Shown here one piece after another: positions 53,095 through 62,082 of a DNA stretch of 64,000 nucleotides. The stretch lies in the NCBI GenBank assembly GCA_964430305.1, contig CAYSEX010000004.1, forward strand, positions 10,997 to 74,996, in the 5' to 3' direction. This stretch comes from CAIZGX01 sp964430305 (GTDB taxonomy: Bacteria > Bacteroidota > Bacteroidia > Flavobacteriales_D > Sanyastnellaceae). The notes under the pieces are model-generated. The model did no database searches. It was not told where the DNA came from and saw only the letters and a list, made by a program, of their open reading frames with translations. The translations under genes were made by a program, and so were the position numbers. The first letter of the stretch is position 1. The number at the start of each line of letters is the position of its first letter.

Positions 53095-55110
53095 ATGAAA
53101 AAGTTACTCTTTTTTGCGCTTATGGTAAGCTCTTCACTTTTGACAAATGCACAAACGGTTCCACTGCTAGACCGTGATCTTTTCTTTGGCAATCCGGAAA
53201 TAGCTGGAGGTCAAATTAGCCCAAACGGCAAGTATATAACATTTATGAAAGAGCATAAGGGAATCATGAATGTTTTTATTAAGGGATTTGATGAGCCTTT
53301 TGAGAAAGCAAGACCAATCACCGATAGCAAGAGACCGCTTTATGGTTATTTCTGGACTTACGATAGCAAATACATACTATATGTTAAAGACAATGATGGC
53401 GATGAAAACATGAATGTTTTTGCGGTTGATCCCAATTCTAAATCGGCGGCAAGTCCACTTCCCGTATCGAGAAATTTGACTCCAATGAAAAATGTTGCTG
53501 CACAGATTTTTTTGGTAAGTAAGAAGAATCCGGATATTATGTATGTTGGATTAAACGACCGTGATCCGGCTTGGCACGACTTGTATGAACTTTCAATCTC
53601 AACGGGAAAAACCAAGTTGTTGTACAAAAACACTGATCGCATAACAGGATTTGATTTCGATTGGAATGAAAACATGCGTGCTATGAGTAAAACGGATGAA
53701 AAAGGAAATACCACATTGTATAAAGTGGATGGAAACAATAAACTCACCCCAATTTACGACTTCAACGTTCAAGAATCAGCCTACATAACCGGTTGGACCG
53801 AAGACAACAAAAATTGCTACTTTGTCTCGAACAAAGGTGATTTAGATAAGTCTGTTCTGTTCATGATGGAATGGGAAACTTCAAAGTTGACTGAGGTAGA
53901 AAGAGATCCAATGAATAAGGTCGATTTTGGAGGAGCCATCTTCGATTCAGAATCACACAAATTTGTTGGTACGTCATATACGGTAGATAAAACCGTGAAC
54001 TATTGGAGAGATGATTATTACAAAAACCTCTATGCGTATTTAGAAGCTCAATTCCCAGGTAAAGAGGTGTCAGTTCAAAGTACTACTCGAGATAAATCAA
54101 AAATGCTTATTGCAACTTCTGGAGACCGATTTGCCTCTGAACTTCATTTGTATGATGCTGCTACGAAGAAGCTAACGTTTCAATACACAAGCAGACCGGC
54201 ACTGAAAGCCGTTGAGCAATATTTGGCACCCATGCAGCCCATTACCTACAAAAGTTCAGATGGATTAGAGATTCCCGCATACTTGACACTACCAGTAGGA
54301 ATAGATCCTAAAAATCTACCTGTGGTTATGCTTATCCATGGCGGACCAAAAGGTCCAAGAGATGCTTGGGGCTATGATCCTGAAGCACAGTTTTTAGCGA
54401 ATAGGGGCTATGCGGTTCTTCAACCAAATTTCCGTGCAAGTGGTGGATATGGTAAAAAGTTTTTGAATGCAGGTGATGGTCAATGGGGATTACTTATGCA
54501 AGATGATATTACATGGGGTGTGAAATATTTAGTAGAGAAAGGTATCGCTGATAAGAATAGAGTGGCCATTATGGGTGGTAGTTATGGTGGCTATGCAACA
54601 TTGGCCGGCTTGGCATTCACACCAGAATTGTATGCTTGTGGTGTTGATATTGTAGGTCCATCAAATATTTTCACACTTTTAGAATCAGTTCCAGCTTATT
54701 GGGAGAGTGGAAGAGCCTTCCTTTACGGTATGGTTGGTGACCCCAATACAGAGGCGGGAAAGAAACGTATTCACGATGCAAGTCCACTTTTTTCAGCAGA
54801 TAAAATTATAAAGCCACTACTTATTATTCAAGGTGCCAATGATCCAAGAGTAAAGCAGGCTGAGGCAGATCAAATTGTTGTGGCTCTTCGTGATAAAGGA
54901 AAGCAAGTTTCCTATTTACTTGCAAAAGATGAAGGACACGGTTTTGCAAAGCCATTGAATAAAAAAGCAATGTATGCTGAGGTTGAACAGTTTCTTGCAA
55001 GCGTTCTTAAGGGAAGAGCCCAAACAGACATGAAAGAAGATGTTGCAAAACAATTGGAATTAATTAAAGTTGATGTGAAGCAAGTGCAATATGTTCCTAC
55101 GGAAAAGTAG
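53095..55110 (+). CDS. S9 family prolyl oligopeptidase-like peptidase
   Basis: A 671-residue secreted serine peptidase. A signal peptide (1-20) ends in TNAQ, a beta-propeller spans about 25-370, and the alpha/beta hydrolase domain has the nucleophile Ser in GGSYGGYA, with HGGP as the oxyanion region, Asp in GANDPRV and the catalytic His in DEGHGF. S9 enzymes release dipeptides or single acylated residues from short peptides; the exact subtype (acylaminoacyl-peptidase or DPP) is not evident. Confidence 0.9.
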   Translation: MKKLLFFALMVSSSLLTNAQTVPLLDRDLFFGNPEIAGGQISPNGKYITFMKEHKGIMNVFIKGFDEPFEKARPITDSKRPLYGYFWTYDSKYILYVKDNDGDENMNVFAVDPNSKSAASPLPVSRNLTPMKNVAAQIFLVSKKNPDIMYVGLNDRDPAWHDLYELSISTGKTKLLYKNTDRITGFDFDWNENMRAMSKTDEKGNTTLYKVDGNNKLTPIYDFNVQESAYITGWTEDNKNCYFVSNKGDLDKSVLFMMEWETSKLTEVERDPMNKVDFGGAIFDSESHKFVGTSYTVDKTVNYWRDDYYKNLYAYLEAQFPGKEVSVQSTTRDKSKMLIATSGDRFASELHLYDAATKKLTFQYTSRPALKAVEQYLAPMQPITYKSSDGLEIPAYLTLPVGIDPKNLPVVMLIHGGPKGPRDAWGYDPEAQFLANRGYAVLQPNFRASGGYGKKFLNAGDGQWGLLMQDDITWGVKYLVEKGIADKNRVAIMGGSYGGYATLAGLAFTPELYACGVDIVGPSNIFTLLESVPAYWESGRAFLYGMVGDPNTEAGKKRIHDASPLFSADKIIKPLLIIQGANDPRVKQAEADQIVVALRDKGKQVSYLLAKDEGHGFAKPLNKKAMYAEVEQFLASVLKGRAQTDMKEDVAKQLELIKVDVKQVQYVPTEK

Positions 55111-55128
55111 TGGAATAAAGACAAAAAT

Positions 55129-55159
55129 AAAAGGCCCTTCTAAATGAAGGGCCTTTTTT
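55129..55159. terminator. Bidirectional terminator between the S9 peptidase and icmF
   Basis: AAAAGGCCCTTC (55129-55140) pairs with GAAGGGCCTTTT (55146-55157) across TAAAT, followed by T residues; the convergent genes end at 55110 and 55174. Confidence 0.9.
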
Positions 55160-55173
55160 ATTTCCACATGTAT

Positions 55174-58100
55174 TTACATGTTTCTTCTGTATTGTCCGCC
55201 TACATTAAATAGGGTGTCTGTAATTTGTCCAAGTGACAAATACTTCGCTGCTGTCATTAATGAGTCAAACAGATTGCCATGTTCAACAGCTACCTTTTGT
55301 AAATGCTTGAGTTGGCTCTGTGCCTCTTGGTTGTAACATTTTTGTAATTCAATAACGGTTTGAATTTGCGCTTCTTTTTCCTCCGTTGTAGCTCGGATAA
55401 CTTCAGCTGGAATAATGGTTGGAGACCCCTTTGAAGATAGAAACGTATTCACACCAATAATTGGATATTCCCCGGTATGTTTCAGTGTTTCATAATACAA
55501 ACTTTCTTCTTGAATTTTGCCTCTTTGATACATAGTTTCCATTGCACCTAGAACACCACCGCGCTCGGTGATGCGGTCAAATTCGCTAAGTACAGCTTCT
55601 TCCACCAAATCAGTTAATTCTTCGATAATGAATGAACCTTGTAATGGATTTTCATTTTTCGCTAATCCCAGTTCTCTATTTATGATTAATTGAATGGCCA
55701 TAGCTCGGCGCACACTTTCTTCTGTTGGAGTTGTAATCGCTTCATCGTATGCGTTGGTGTGAAGTGAATTGCAATTGTCATAAATGGCGTATAATGCCTG
55801 AAGTGTTGTACGAATATCATTGAAGTCAATTTCCTGTGCGTGTAAGCTTCTTCCAGACGTTTGAATGTGATACTTCAGCATTTGAGCACGAGCGTTGGCC
55901 CCATATTTTTTAGCCATTGCCTTGGCCCAAATTCTTCGAGCAACCCTACCAATTACCGCATATTCAGGGTCAATTCCATTACTAAAGAAGAAGCTGAGGT
56001 TTGGACCAAATTCATTGATATCCATTCCTCTACTTAAGTAATATTCGACATAGGTAAAGCCATTGGCTAACGTAAATGCCAACTGCGTAATGGGATTAGC
56101 TCCTGCTTCGGCAATATGGTATCCAGATATAGATACACTGTAGAAATTTCGAACCTTATTTTCAATAAAATATTCCTGAACATCACCCATCAGACGCAGC
56201 GCAAATTCGGTCGAGAAAATACACGTGTTTTGGGCTTGATCTTCTTTCAATATATCTGCCTGTACGGTTCCTCTTACAACCGAAATGGTTTCTGCTTTGA
56301 TTTTGTTATAGGTCTCCGTATCAAGAACTTCATCTCCTGTGCATCCAAGTAACAAAAGACCAAGTCCGTCATTTCCTTCAGGTAAATCACCATGATATCT
56401 TGGTCGAGAAAGACCTTGATCATCCCACTTCGCTTTCAGAACGCGTTCAACATCTTTTTCTAATCCGTTGGCACGAATATGTTTCTCACATGCTTGATCA
56501 ATCGCTGCATTCATGAAATAGGCAAGGAGCATAGGTGCGGGACCATTGATGGTCATGGAAACAGATGTTTTTGGATCAGCTAGATCGAATCCACTGTATA
56601 GTTTCTTCGCGTCGTCTAAGCAGCAAATACTCACTCCACTGTTTCCAACTTTTCCGTATATGTCAGGTCTGTATCCGGGGTCATTACCATACAAGGTGAC
56701 ACTGTCAAATGCCGTTGACAATCTCTTCGCAGGCATTCCCAAGCTAACATAATGAAAACGTCTGTTGGTCCGTTCCGGGCCGCCTTCTCCTGCGAACATA
56801 CGTGTAGGGTCTTCACCTTCTCGTTTAAAAGGATAAATGCCTGCGGTATACGGAAACTCTCCGGGTACATTTTCTTGTAGCGACCACCGAACAATTTCCC
56901 CCCAAGATTTGAACTTAGGCATGGAAACTTTTGGAATACGCTGTTGAGAAAGAGAGATGGAATTGGCTTTTACTTCCAATACCTTATCTCTCACTTTGAA
57001 AGCGTATGTATCACCACTGAAAGACTTTTTCTTCTCATCCCACTGTTGAATTAAATTCCAATTGTGTGGGTCAAGATCCATCTTGATTCGGTCAAAACTA
57101 GCATGTAGCTGTTTTAATGCTATTACTATATTCTCATCCTGTGAAGTTGAATCAAAAGTATCAATGGCCAATTTCAATCCGTACAATTTCTCTGCAATCT
57201 CCGATTGTCCCGAGGCCCATTTGTCATATGCTCTATTGTTTTCGGAGATTTCCGACAAATACCTTGTGCGCTGAGGGGGAATAATGTAAATTTTCTCACT
57301 AATGCCTTTCGTTAACTCAAAATGAGACTCGAATTTTGCTTGCGTTTTGCTATTGAGCTGATGCAATATTTTGGCATAAAGCTCATTGGTTCCTGGGTCG
57401 TTAAACTGCGAAGCTATGGTGCCTACAACAGGAAGCGTATCATCTTCAGCATCCCACAATTGGTGGTTTCTTTTGTATTGCTTACGAACATCGCGAATGG
57501 CATCTAAGGCTCCACGTTTGTCGAACTTATTAATGGCAACAACGTCGGCAAAATCGAGCATGTCTATTTTTTCCAACTGACTCGCCGCCCCAAATTCGGG
57601 TGTCATGATGTACAACGCTACATCACTATGATCCATGATCTCAGTATCACTTTGACCAATTCCGCTGGTTTCAAGTACAATCAAATCGAATGCGGCAGCT
57701 TTTAACACATTGACAGCCTCAGCCACGTGCTTACTCAATGCTAAGTTGCTTTGTCTCGTTGCCAATGAGCGCATGTATACTCGATCATTTTTAATAGCAT
57801 TCATACGAATGCGGTCTCCGAGTAATGCTCCACCTGTTTTTCTTTTTGATGGGTCAACGGATATTACGCCAATCGTTTTCTCTGGGAAATCCAATAAAAA
57901 TCTCCGCACCAACTCATCAACCATACTGCTTTTTCCAGCACCACCTGTTCCTGTAATTCCTAAAACAGGAGATGTTGAATTCTTAGCTCGATTTTGAATG
58001 TCCTCTAGGAGTGAGGCATGTTCACTAGGGAAATTTTCGGCAGTAGATATAATTTGGGCAAGAATAGCGGGGTTTTTAGTAGAAAGTTCGTCTGATTGAT

Positions 58101-58557
58101 ATGTAATATTCTTTCCCGTTGGATAATCACATTTTTCAATTAAATCATTGATCATCCCCTGCAAGCCCATGGCTCTACCGTCATCTGGATGATAAATTCT
58201 TGTAATTCCGTATGCTTGAAGTTCAGCAATTTCTTCAGGTAATATGGTACCACCACCGCCACCAAAAATTTTAATGTGGCCACAGCCTTTTTCTTGCAAA
58301 AGGTCAAACATGTATTTGAAATATTCTGTATGTCCTCCCTGATAACTGGTCATGGCAATCGCTTGCGCGTCTTCTTGAATGGCGCAGTTCACTACTTCTT
58401 CAACACTGCGGTCATGTCCCAAGTGAATGACTTCACATCCTGTGCTTTGAATAATTCGACGCATGATATTGATGGCAGCATCATGACCATCAAAAAGGCT
58501 TGCGGCTGTTACAATACGTATTTTGTTTTTTGGCGAATAAGGTGCAGCTTCTATCAT
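55174..58557 (-). CDS. icmF: Fused isobutyryl-CoA mutase IcmF
   Basis: The 1127 residues join a B12-binding domain (about 12-150, with DGHDAAINIMRR), a G3E GTPase chaperone (P-loop GTGGAGKSS, NKFDKRG) and a mutase barrel. Two active-site substitutions separate it from methylmalonyl-CoA mutase: Phe in RMFAGEGG where Tyr89 would be, and Gln in DILKEDQAQNT where Arg207 would be. It interconverts isobutyryl-CoA and n-butyryl-CoA, and the GTPase protects the cofactor. Related fused mutases act on isovaleryl/pivalyl-CoA as well. An ArsR-type regulator gene is divergent from it. Confidence 0.93.
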   Translation of the reverse strand: MIEAAPYSPKNKIRIVTAASLFDGHDAAINIMRRIIQSTGCEVIHLGHDRSVEEVVNCAIQEDAQAIAMTSYQGGHTEYFKYMFDLLQEKGCGHIKIFGGGGGTILPEEIAELQAYGITRIYHPDDGRAMGLQGMINDLIEKCDYPTGKNITYQSDELSTKNPAILAQIISTAENFPSEHASLLEDIQNRAKNSTSPVLGITGTGGAGKSSMVDELVRRFLLDFPEKTIGVISVDPSKRKTGGALLGDRIRMNAIKNDRVYMRSLATRQSNLALSKHVAEAVNVLKAAAFDLIVLETSGIGQSDTEIMDHSDVALYIMTPEFGAASQLEKIDMLDFADVVAINKFDKRGALDAIRDVRKQYKRNHQLWDAEDDTLPVVGTIASQFNDPGTNELYAKILHQLNSKTQAKFESHFELTKGISEKIYIIPPQRTRYLSEISENNRAYDKWASGQSEIAEKLYGLKLAIDTFDSTSQDENIVIALKQLHASFDRIKMDLDPHNWNLIQQWDEKKKSFSGDTYAFKVRDKVLEVKANSISLSQQRIPKVSMPKFKSWGEIVRWSLQENVPGEFPYTAGIYPFKREGEDPTRMFAGEGGPERTNRRFHYVSLGMPAKRLSTAFDSVTLYGNDPGYRPDIYGKVGNSGVSICCLDDAKKLYSGFDLADPKTSVSMTINGPAPMLLAYFMNAAIDQACEKHIRANGLEKDVERVLKAKWDDQGLSRPRYHGDLPEGNDGLGLLLLGCTGDEVLDTETYNKIKAETISVVRGTVQADILKEDQAQNTCIFSTEFALRLMGDVQEYFIENKVRNFYSVSISGYHIAEAGANPITQLAFTLANGFTYVEYYLSRGMDINEFGPNLSFFFSNGIDPEYAVIGRVARRIWAKAMAKKYGANARAQMLKYHIQTSGRSLHAQEIDFNDIRTTLQALYAIYDNCNSLHTNAYDEAITTPTEESVRRAMAIQLIINRELGLAKNENPLQGSFIIEELTDLVEEAVLSEFDRITERGGVLGAMETMYQRGKIQEESLYYETLKHTGEYPIIGVNTFLSSKGSPTIIPAEVIRATTEEKEAQIQTVIELQKCYNQEAQSQLKHLQKVAVEHGNLFDSLMTAAKYLSLGQITDTLFNVGGQYRRNM

Positions 58558-58573
58558 ATGAATTCAATTGTCG

Positions 58574-58607
58574 CGAATTTACTTCCGAATTTCATTTTTT
58601 CTTCAAA
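58574..58607 (-). promoter_or_regulatory. Candidate icmF promoter with operator-like inverted repeat nearby
   Basis: On the minus strand TTTG (58607-58604) and TAAATTCG (58581-58574, variant -7) are 22 nt apart, and the -7 box ends 16 nt before the icmF ATG at 58557. The inverted repeat TAACACC (58608-58614) and GGTGTTA (58635-58641) begins exactly next to the -33 box. Confidence 0.4.
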
Positions 58608-58641
58608 TAACACCGCTTTTATAAATGTTACCATGGTGTTA
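58608..58641. repeat. Inverted repeat between icmF and the ArsR-type gene
   Basis: TAACACC (58608-58614) and GGTGTTA (58635-58641) are perfect 7-bp arms separated by 20 nt; the inner ACCATGGT at 58630-58637 is itself a palindrome. Placed between divergent icmF and regulator genes, it is an operator candidate for the winged-helix protein encoded at 58719. Confidence 0.45.
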
Positions 58642-58684
58642 AGCAAGTTACATTTCATTCATCAAAACTTAACGCAAATGAAAC

Positions 58685-58713
58685 TTTGACGTGAAACTGT
58701 AAGGTTTTCTTTG
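58685..58713 (+). promoter_or_regulatory. Promoter of the ArsR-type regulator gene
   Basis: TTTG at 58685-58688 and TTTCTTTG at 58706-58713 (one mismatch to the -7 consensus) are 17 nt apart; the -7-like box ends 5 nt before the ATG at 58719. Confidence 0.45.
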
Positions 58714-58718
58714 CTAGC

Positions 58719-59045
58719 ATGTTAAACGAGCAAAAACCAGGTTTGCCAAAAAAAGGCCTAGAGCATGACTTTGCTCATTATGCTCGTGTTCTCGGCCATC
58801 CTGCAAGAATCACCATATTGCTTGAAATGATTAAGGCGGGTGGTACAATAGACGGTAAGATTGTTCATGTTGAGGGCATGTCGCCAACCACGGTTATACA
58901 GCACTTGAGAGAGTTGAAAAGAGCAGGTGTAATTGATGGAAGAATTTTTGGCGCACGTTCGAATTATTGGTTATGCAATGATGCTTTGGTTGACTTCAAA
59001 CGTTTGTCTTTGGAGTTGTTCTTTCGATTGGAAACATTGGCTTAA
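58719..59045 (+). CDS. ArsR-type winged-helix transcriptional regulator
   Basis: A 108-residue protein with the ArsR fold: ARVLGHPARITILLEMIK (helices 1-2), the recognition helix-turn-helix MSPTTVIQHLRELKRAGVI and the wing DGRIFGARSNYWLC. The metal-binding cysteines of classical ArsR are absent, so it probably senses another ligand. Divergence from icmF with an inverted repeat between suggests it may control the mutase, but this is inference. Confidence 0.85.
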   Translation: MLNEQKPGLPKKGLEHDFAHYARVLGHPARITILLEMIKAGGTIDGKIVHVEGMSPTTVIQHLRELKRAGVIDGRIFGARSNYWLCNDALVDFKRLSLELFFRLETLA

Positions 59046-59133
59046 CAAATAAGGAATTTCTATTAACCAATCCGTAACTTCAATTTTATAAGAAGGTCAT
59101 GTTAGAGATGTTGCTTCGCATCAAACTTCAAAC

Positions 59134-61971
59134 ATGAGATTTTTTATTTTTCTAAGTATGTTTCTGCTTTCTGCAGTAGCATCTCAAGCACAATCCATTC
59201 AAGGTAAGATTGTGAATCAACAAGGTGAAACAGTAGTGGGGGCCATCATTATGGTCGAAGGCACATCCAAAGGTGCTGCTTCTGATGTATTTGGTGACTA
59301 TGTCATTTCTGGTTTGTCAAGCGGAACATACAGTGTTGAAATTAAAGCATTGTCATATGCTACTCAAAAAATTACAGGGGTGGTTGTTGGAAACGAAGCC
59401 GTAAAGCTCGATGTGGTTATGAAGACGGATGCCTTTGAGGGAAAGGTCATTGAAATCAAAGATGTTCGTCAGACCAATTCCGAAGCATCTGTGATTATGG
59501 AGATACGCGAAGCGAAGGGGGTGGTTAGTGGAGTAGGAGCGGTTCAAATCCAGAAATCGCAAGATAGGAATGCCAGTGAAGTTGCAAGAAGAATTCCCGG
59601 CGTTACAGTTATAGATAACCGTTTTGTAATGGTTAGGGGCTTAACTGAAAGGTACAATGCCGTCATGATGAATGGCATTATGGTTCCAAGTCTTGAGCCG
59701 GATGTAAAATCATTCTCTTTCGATTTAATTCCAAGTCAAGCCATTGACCGCTTTTTGGTTTTTAAATCACCCTCGCCCGATCTACCAGGTGAATTTGCTG
59801 GCGGTGCTATTAATGTATTTACTAAAAATTTCCCTGATTATTCAACCTCACTGGATGTTTCGCTAAGTACTAATTATAGATCAAATACTACAGGCAGAAC
59901 CTTTTTATCAAATGGGAATACAAGCTCGGAAGCACTCGGTTTTGATAACGGAACGCGTGATTTACCCGCTGATTTCCCATCCAATGTTCGCAATGTAACC
60001 TCCAATGCAGACCGATACGCCTTAAGCCAGCAGCTTCCAAACACGTGGGGAGTAACTGAAGAATCTGCCCTTCCCGATAGAAGGGCCAATGTATCTTTTG
60101 GAAAACGATTCGAAAGAGAAGATGTCCAATTTGGAAATTTCACGGCTATTACATACTCGAGAACAGCTCAAATGTTGGAGTCAAAAAGGTTAGACTATAA
60201 TGTATTTGATGAAGTTACACAATCGAGCGATACCGTATTCGCTTTCAATGATGCCATCTATCAAAAAGCAGCCAATGTTGGAATACTCCACAATTGGGGT
60301 CTTCGAACCAAAAATTCAACTTTGGAATTCAAGAATTTTTTGAATCAAAACGGTCAACAAAGTAACACATTCAGAACGGGTAGAGCAATGGAGGAAGGAA
60401 ATTACAGAAAGGAGTATTCATTCCGCTATACCGAGAGAAGACTTTATACTACACAGCTCACGGGTACTCATGAATTGTTCAGAGAAAAAGGTAAATTCAC
60501 CTGGGCGTTGGGTTACGCACAAACCCGCAGAAATGATCCGGATTGGAAACGCATGCGTTATACTACGCCTCTTGATAATTCAGACCCGAATTACCATGCA
60601 TATTTCACAACAGTAGCACAACCTTTTTTCTCTGGTAGACTTTTCATGGCGTTGAAAGAAGATGTTAGAACCTACTCGGCTAATTATGAGCATAAATTAT
60701 TTCAAACCAATGAAGACAAGGAAAAGCCGGTATTTGCAACATTGAAAGTAGGAGCATATATCGAAGATAAAGACCGTGATTTCAGCGCGAGAAATTTAGG
60801 ATATGTGGTGGATGCTTTTGATTTTGATTGGAGTAAAGACACGCTTGGAATTGGAGAAATATTGGCGCCTGAAAATATGCAGGATAGCACCGGTTTCAAA
60901 CTAGATGAGGATACCCGCGGTGCAGATAAATACCACGCCTCTTCTAATCTTTACGCGGCTTATGCCATGGTTAATATACCCTGGAAGAAATTTGAACTCA
61001 CTGGTGGATTAAGATTTGAACAAAACAGACAAGTCTTAACAAGTGCTGACGTGACCAATACGCCAATTGAAGCAAGTCTTGATTCTTTGGTTTTACTTCC
61101 GTCAATTAATATTTCGTATCAGTTAAATAAAAAATCAATACTTCGAGCTGTTTATGGAAAAACGGTGAATAGACCTGAATTTAGAGAGTTAGCACCTTTC
61201 TCATTCTATGATTTTGAAAACAATTTTATCAATACGGGTAATCCGAATTTGACTTTCGCAACGAATTCAAACATGGATTTAAGATTTGAACATTACCCTT
61301 CAAGTTCTGAATATGTGAGTGCGGCCTTATTCTATAAAGAATTCAATAATCCCATTGAACCGTATTTCGTTCCAGGGGTAGGATCAGGAGGTACTCGAAG
61401 CTTTGCCCCCGGAAACGCTCTGGGTGCGGTCTCTTATGGTGTAGAATTAGATGTACGTAAGTCATTTGCTGAAATGACCAAAAATCCAGTCTTAAATAAA
61501 CTTACTGTATTAGCAAACCTTTCTTTAATTAAGTCAGACATTCAGGTTTCAGAAGAAGGATTGGCAAGCGGATTGAACCCCAATCGTCCTATGGTAGGTC
61601 AGTCTCCTTACATTGTTAACGGTGGATTATATTATGATAACGATTCACTAGGAATTCAAATTGTTGTTTTGTACAACAGAATAGGTCCCCGAGTAATCAT
61701 TGTAGGTATACCTAATATTCCGGAGGTCTATGAGACATCTCGTGATATGATTGACATTAGTGTAACGAAGAATTTTAAAAATGGATTTTCACTTCGTCTG
61801 GGTGTGCAGGACTTGTTAAAACAAGACTTTGTGAATTTACAAGATGCTAATGGAGATGGAGTGTTGTCAAGATCTACTGATCAGCGATTGCAGTCCTTTA
61901 ACCGAGGAAATTATTGGAGTTTCACTGTCGGTTACAAATTCAGAGAAAACATTAAACCCACAAGAAAATAA
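59134..61971 (+). CDS. TonB-dependent receptor with N-terminal carboxypeptidase-regulatory-like domain
   Basis: A 945-residue outer-membrane transporter. After a signal peptide (1-20) comes a carboxypeptidase D regulatory-like beta-sandwich (IQGKIVNQQGETVVGAIIMVEGT, about 22-105), then the plug (ARRIPGVTVIDNRFVMVRGLTERYN, FAGGAINVFTK) and a large barrel ending in FTVGYKFRE. The order is that of SusC-like and related receptors, but no SusD partner follows; instead a secreted beta-helix protein does. The substrate is unknown. Confidence 0.88.
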   Translation: MRFFIFLSMFLLSAVASQAQSIQGKIVNQQGETVVGAIIMVEGTSKGAASDVFGDYVISGLSSGTYSVEIKALSYATQKITGVVVGNEAVKLDVVMKTDAFEGKVIEIKDVRQTNSEASVIMEIREAKGVVSGVGAVQIQKSQDRNASEVARRIPGVTVIDNRFVMVRGLTERYNAVMMNGIMVPSLEPDVKSFSFDLIPSQAIDRFLVFKSPSPDLPGEFAGGAINVFTKNFPDYSTSLDVSLSTNYRSNTTGRTFLSNGNTSSEALGFDNGTRDLPADFPSNVRNVTSNADRYALSQQLPNTWGVTEESALPDRRANVSFGKRFEREDVQFGNFTAITYSRTAQMLESKRLDYNVFDEVTQSSDTVFAFNDAIYQKAANVGILHNWGLRTKNSTLEFKNFLNQNGQQSNTFRTGRAMEEGNYRKEYSFRYTERRLYTTQLTGTHELFREKGKFTWALGYAQTRRNDPDWKRMRYTTPLDNSDPNYHAYFTTVAQPFFSGRLFMALKEDVRTYSANYEHKLFQTNEDKEKPVFATLKVGAYIEDKDRDFSARNLGYVVDAFDFDWSKDTLGIGEILAPENMQDSTGFKLDEDTRGADKYHASSNLYAAYAMVNIPWKKFELTGGLRFEQNRQVLTSADVTNTPIEASLDSLVLLPSINISYQLNKKSILRAVYGKTVNRPEFRELAPFSFYDFENNFINTGNPNLTFATNSNMDLRFEHYPSSSEYVSAALFYKEFNNPIEPYFVPGVGSGGTRSFAPGNALGAVSYGVELDVRKSFAEMTKNPVLNKLTVLANLSLIKSDIQVSEEGLASGLNPNRPMVGQSPYIVNGGLYYDNDSLGIQIVVLYNRIGPRVIIVGIPNIPEVYETSRDMIDISVTKNFKNGFSLRLGVQDLLKQDFVNLQDANGDGVLSRSTDQRLQSFNRGNYWSFTVGYKFRENIKPTRK

Positions 61972-62082
61972 CATTGAGTTAATAAACTTAAACTAAAGTT
62001 CGAAATCTCATAAAGAATACATAAGCATTAAACACAATTGACTTTACATCGAACACGGAGTTTTGCATCAAACATTTAAACT

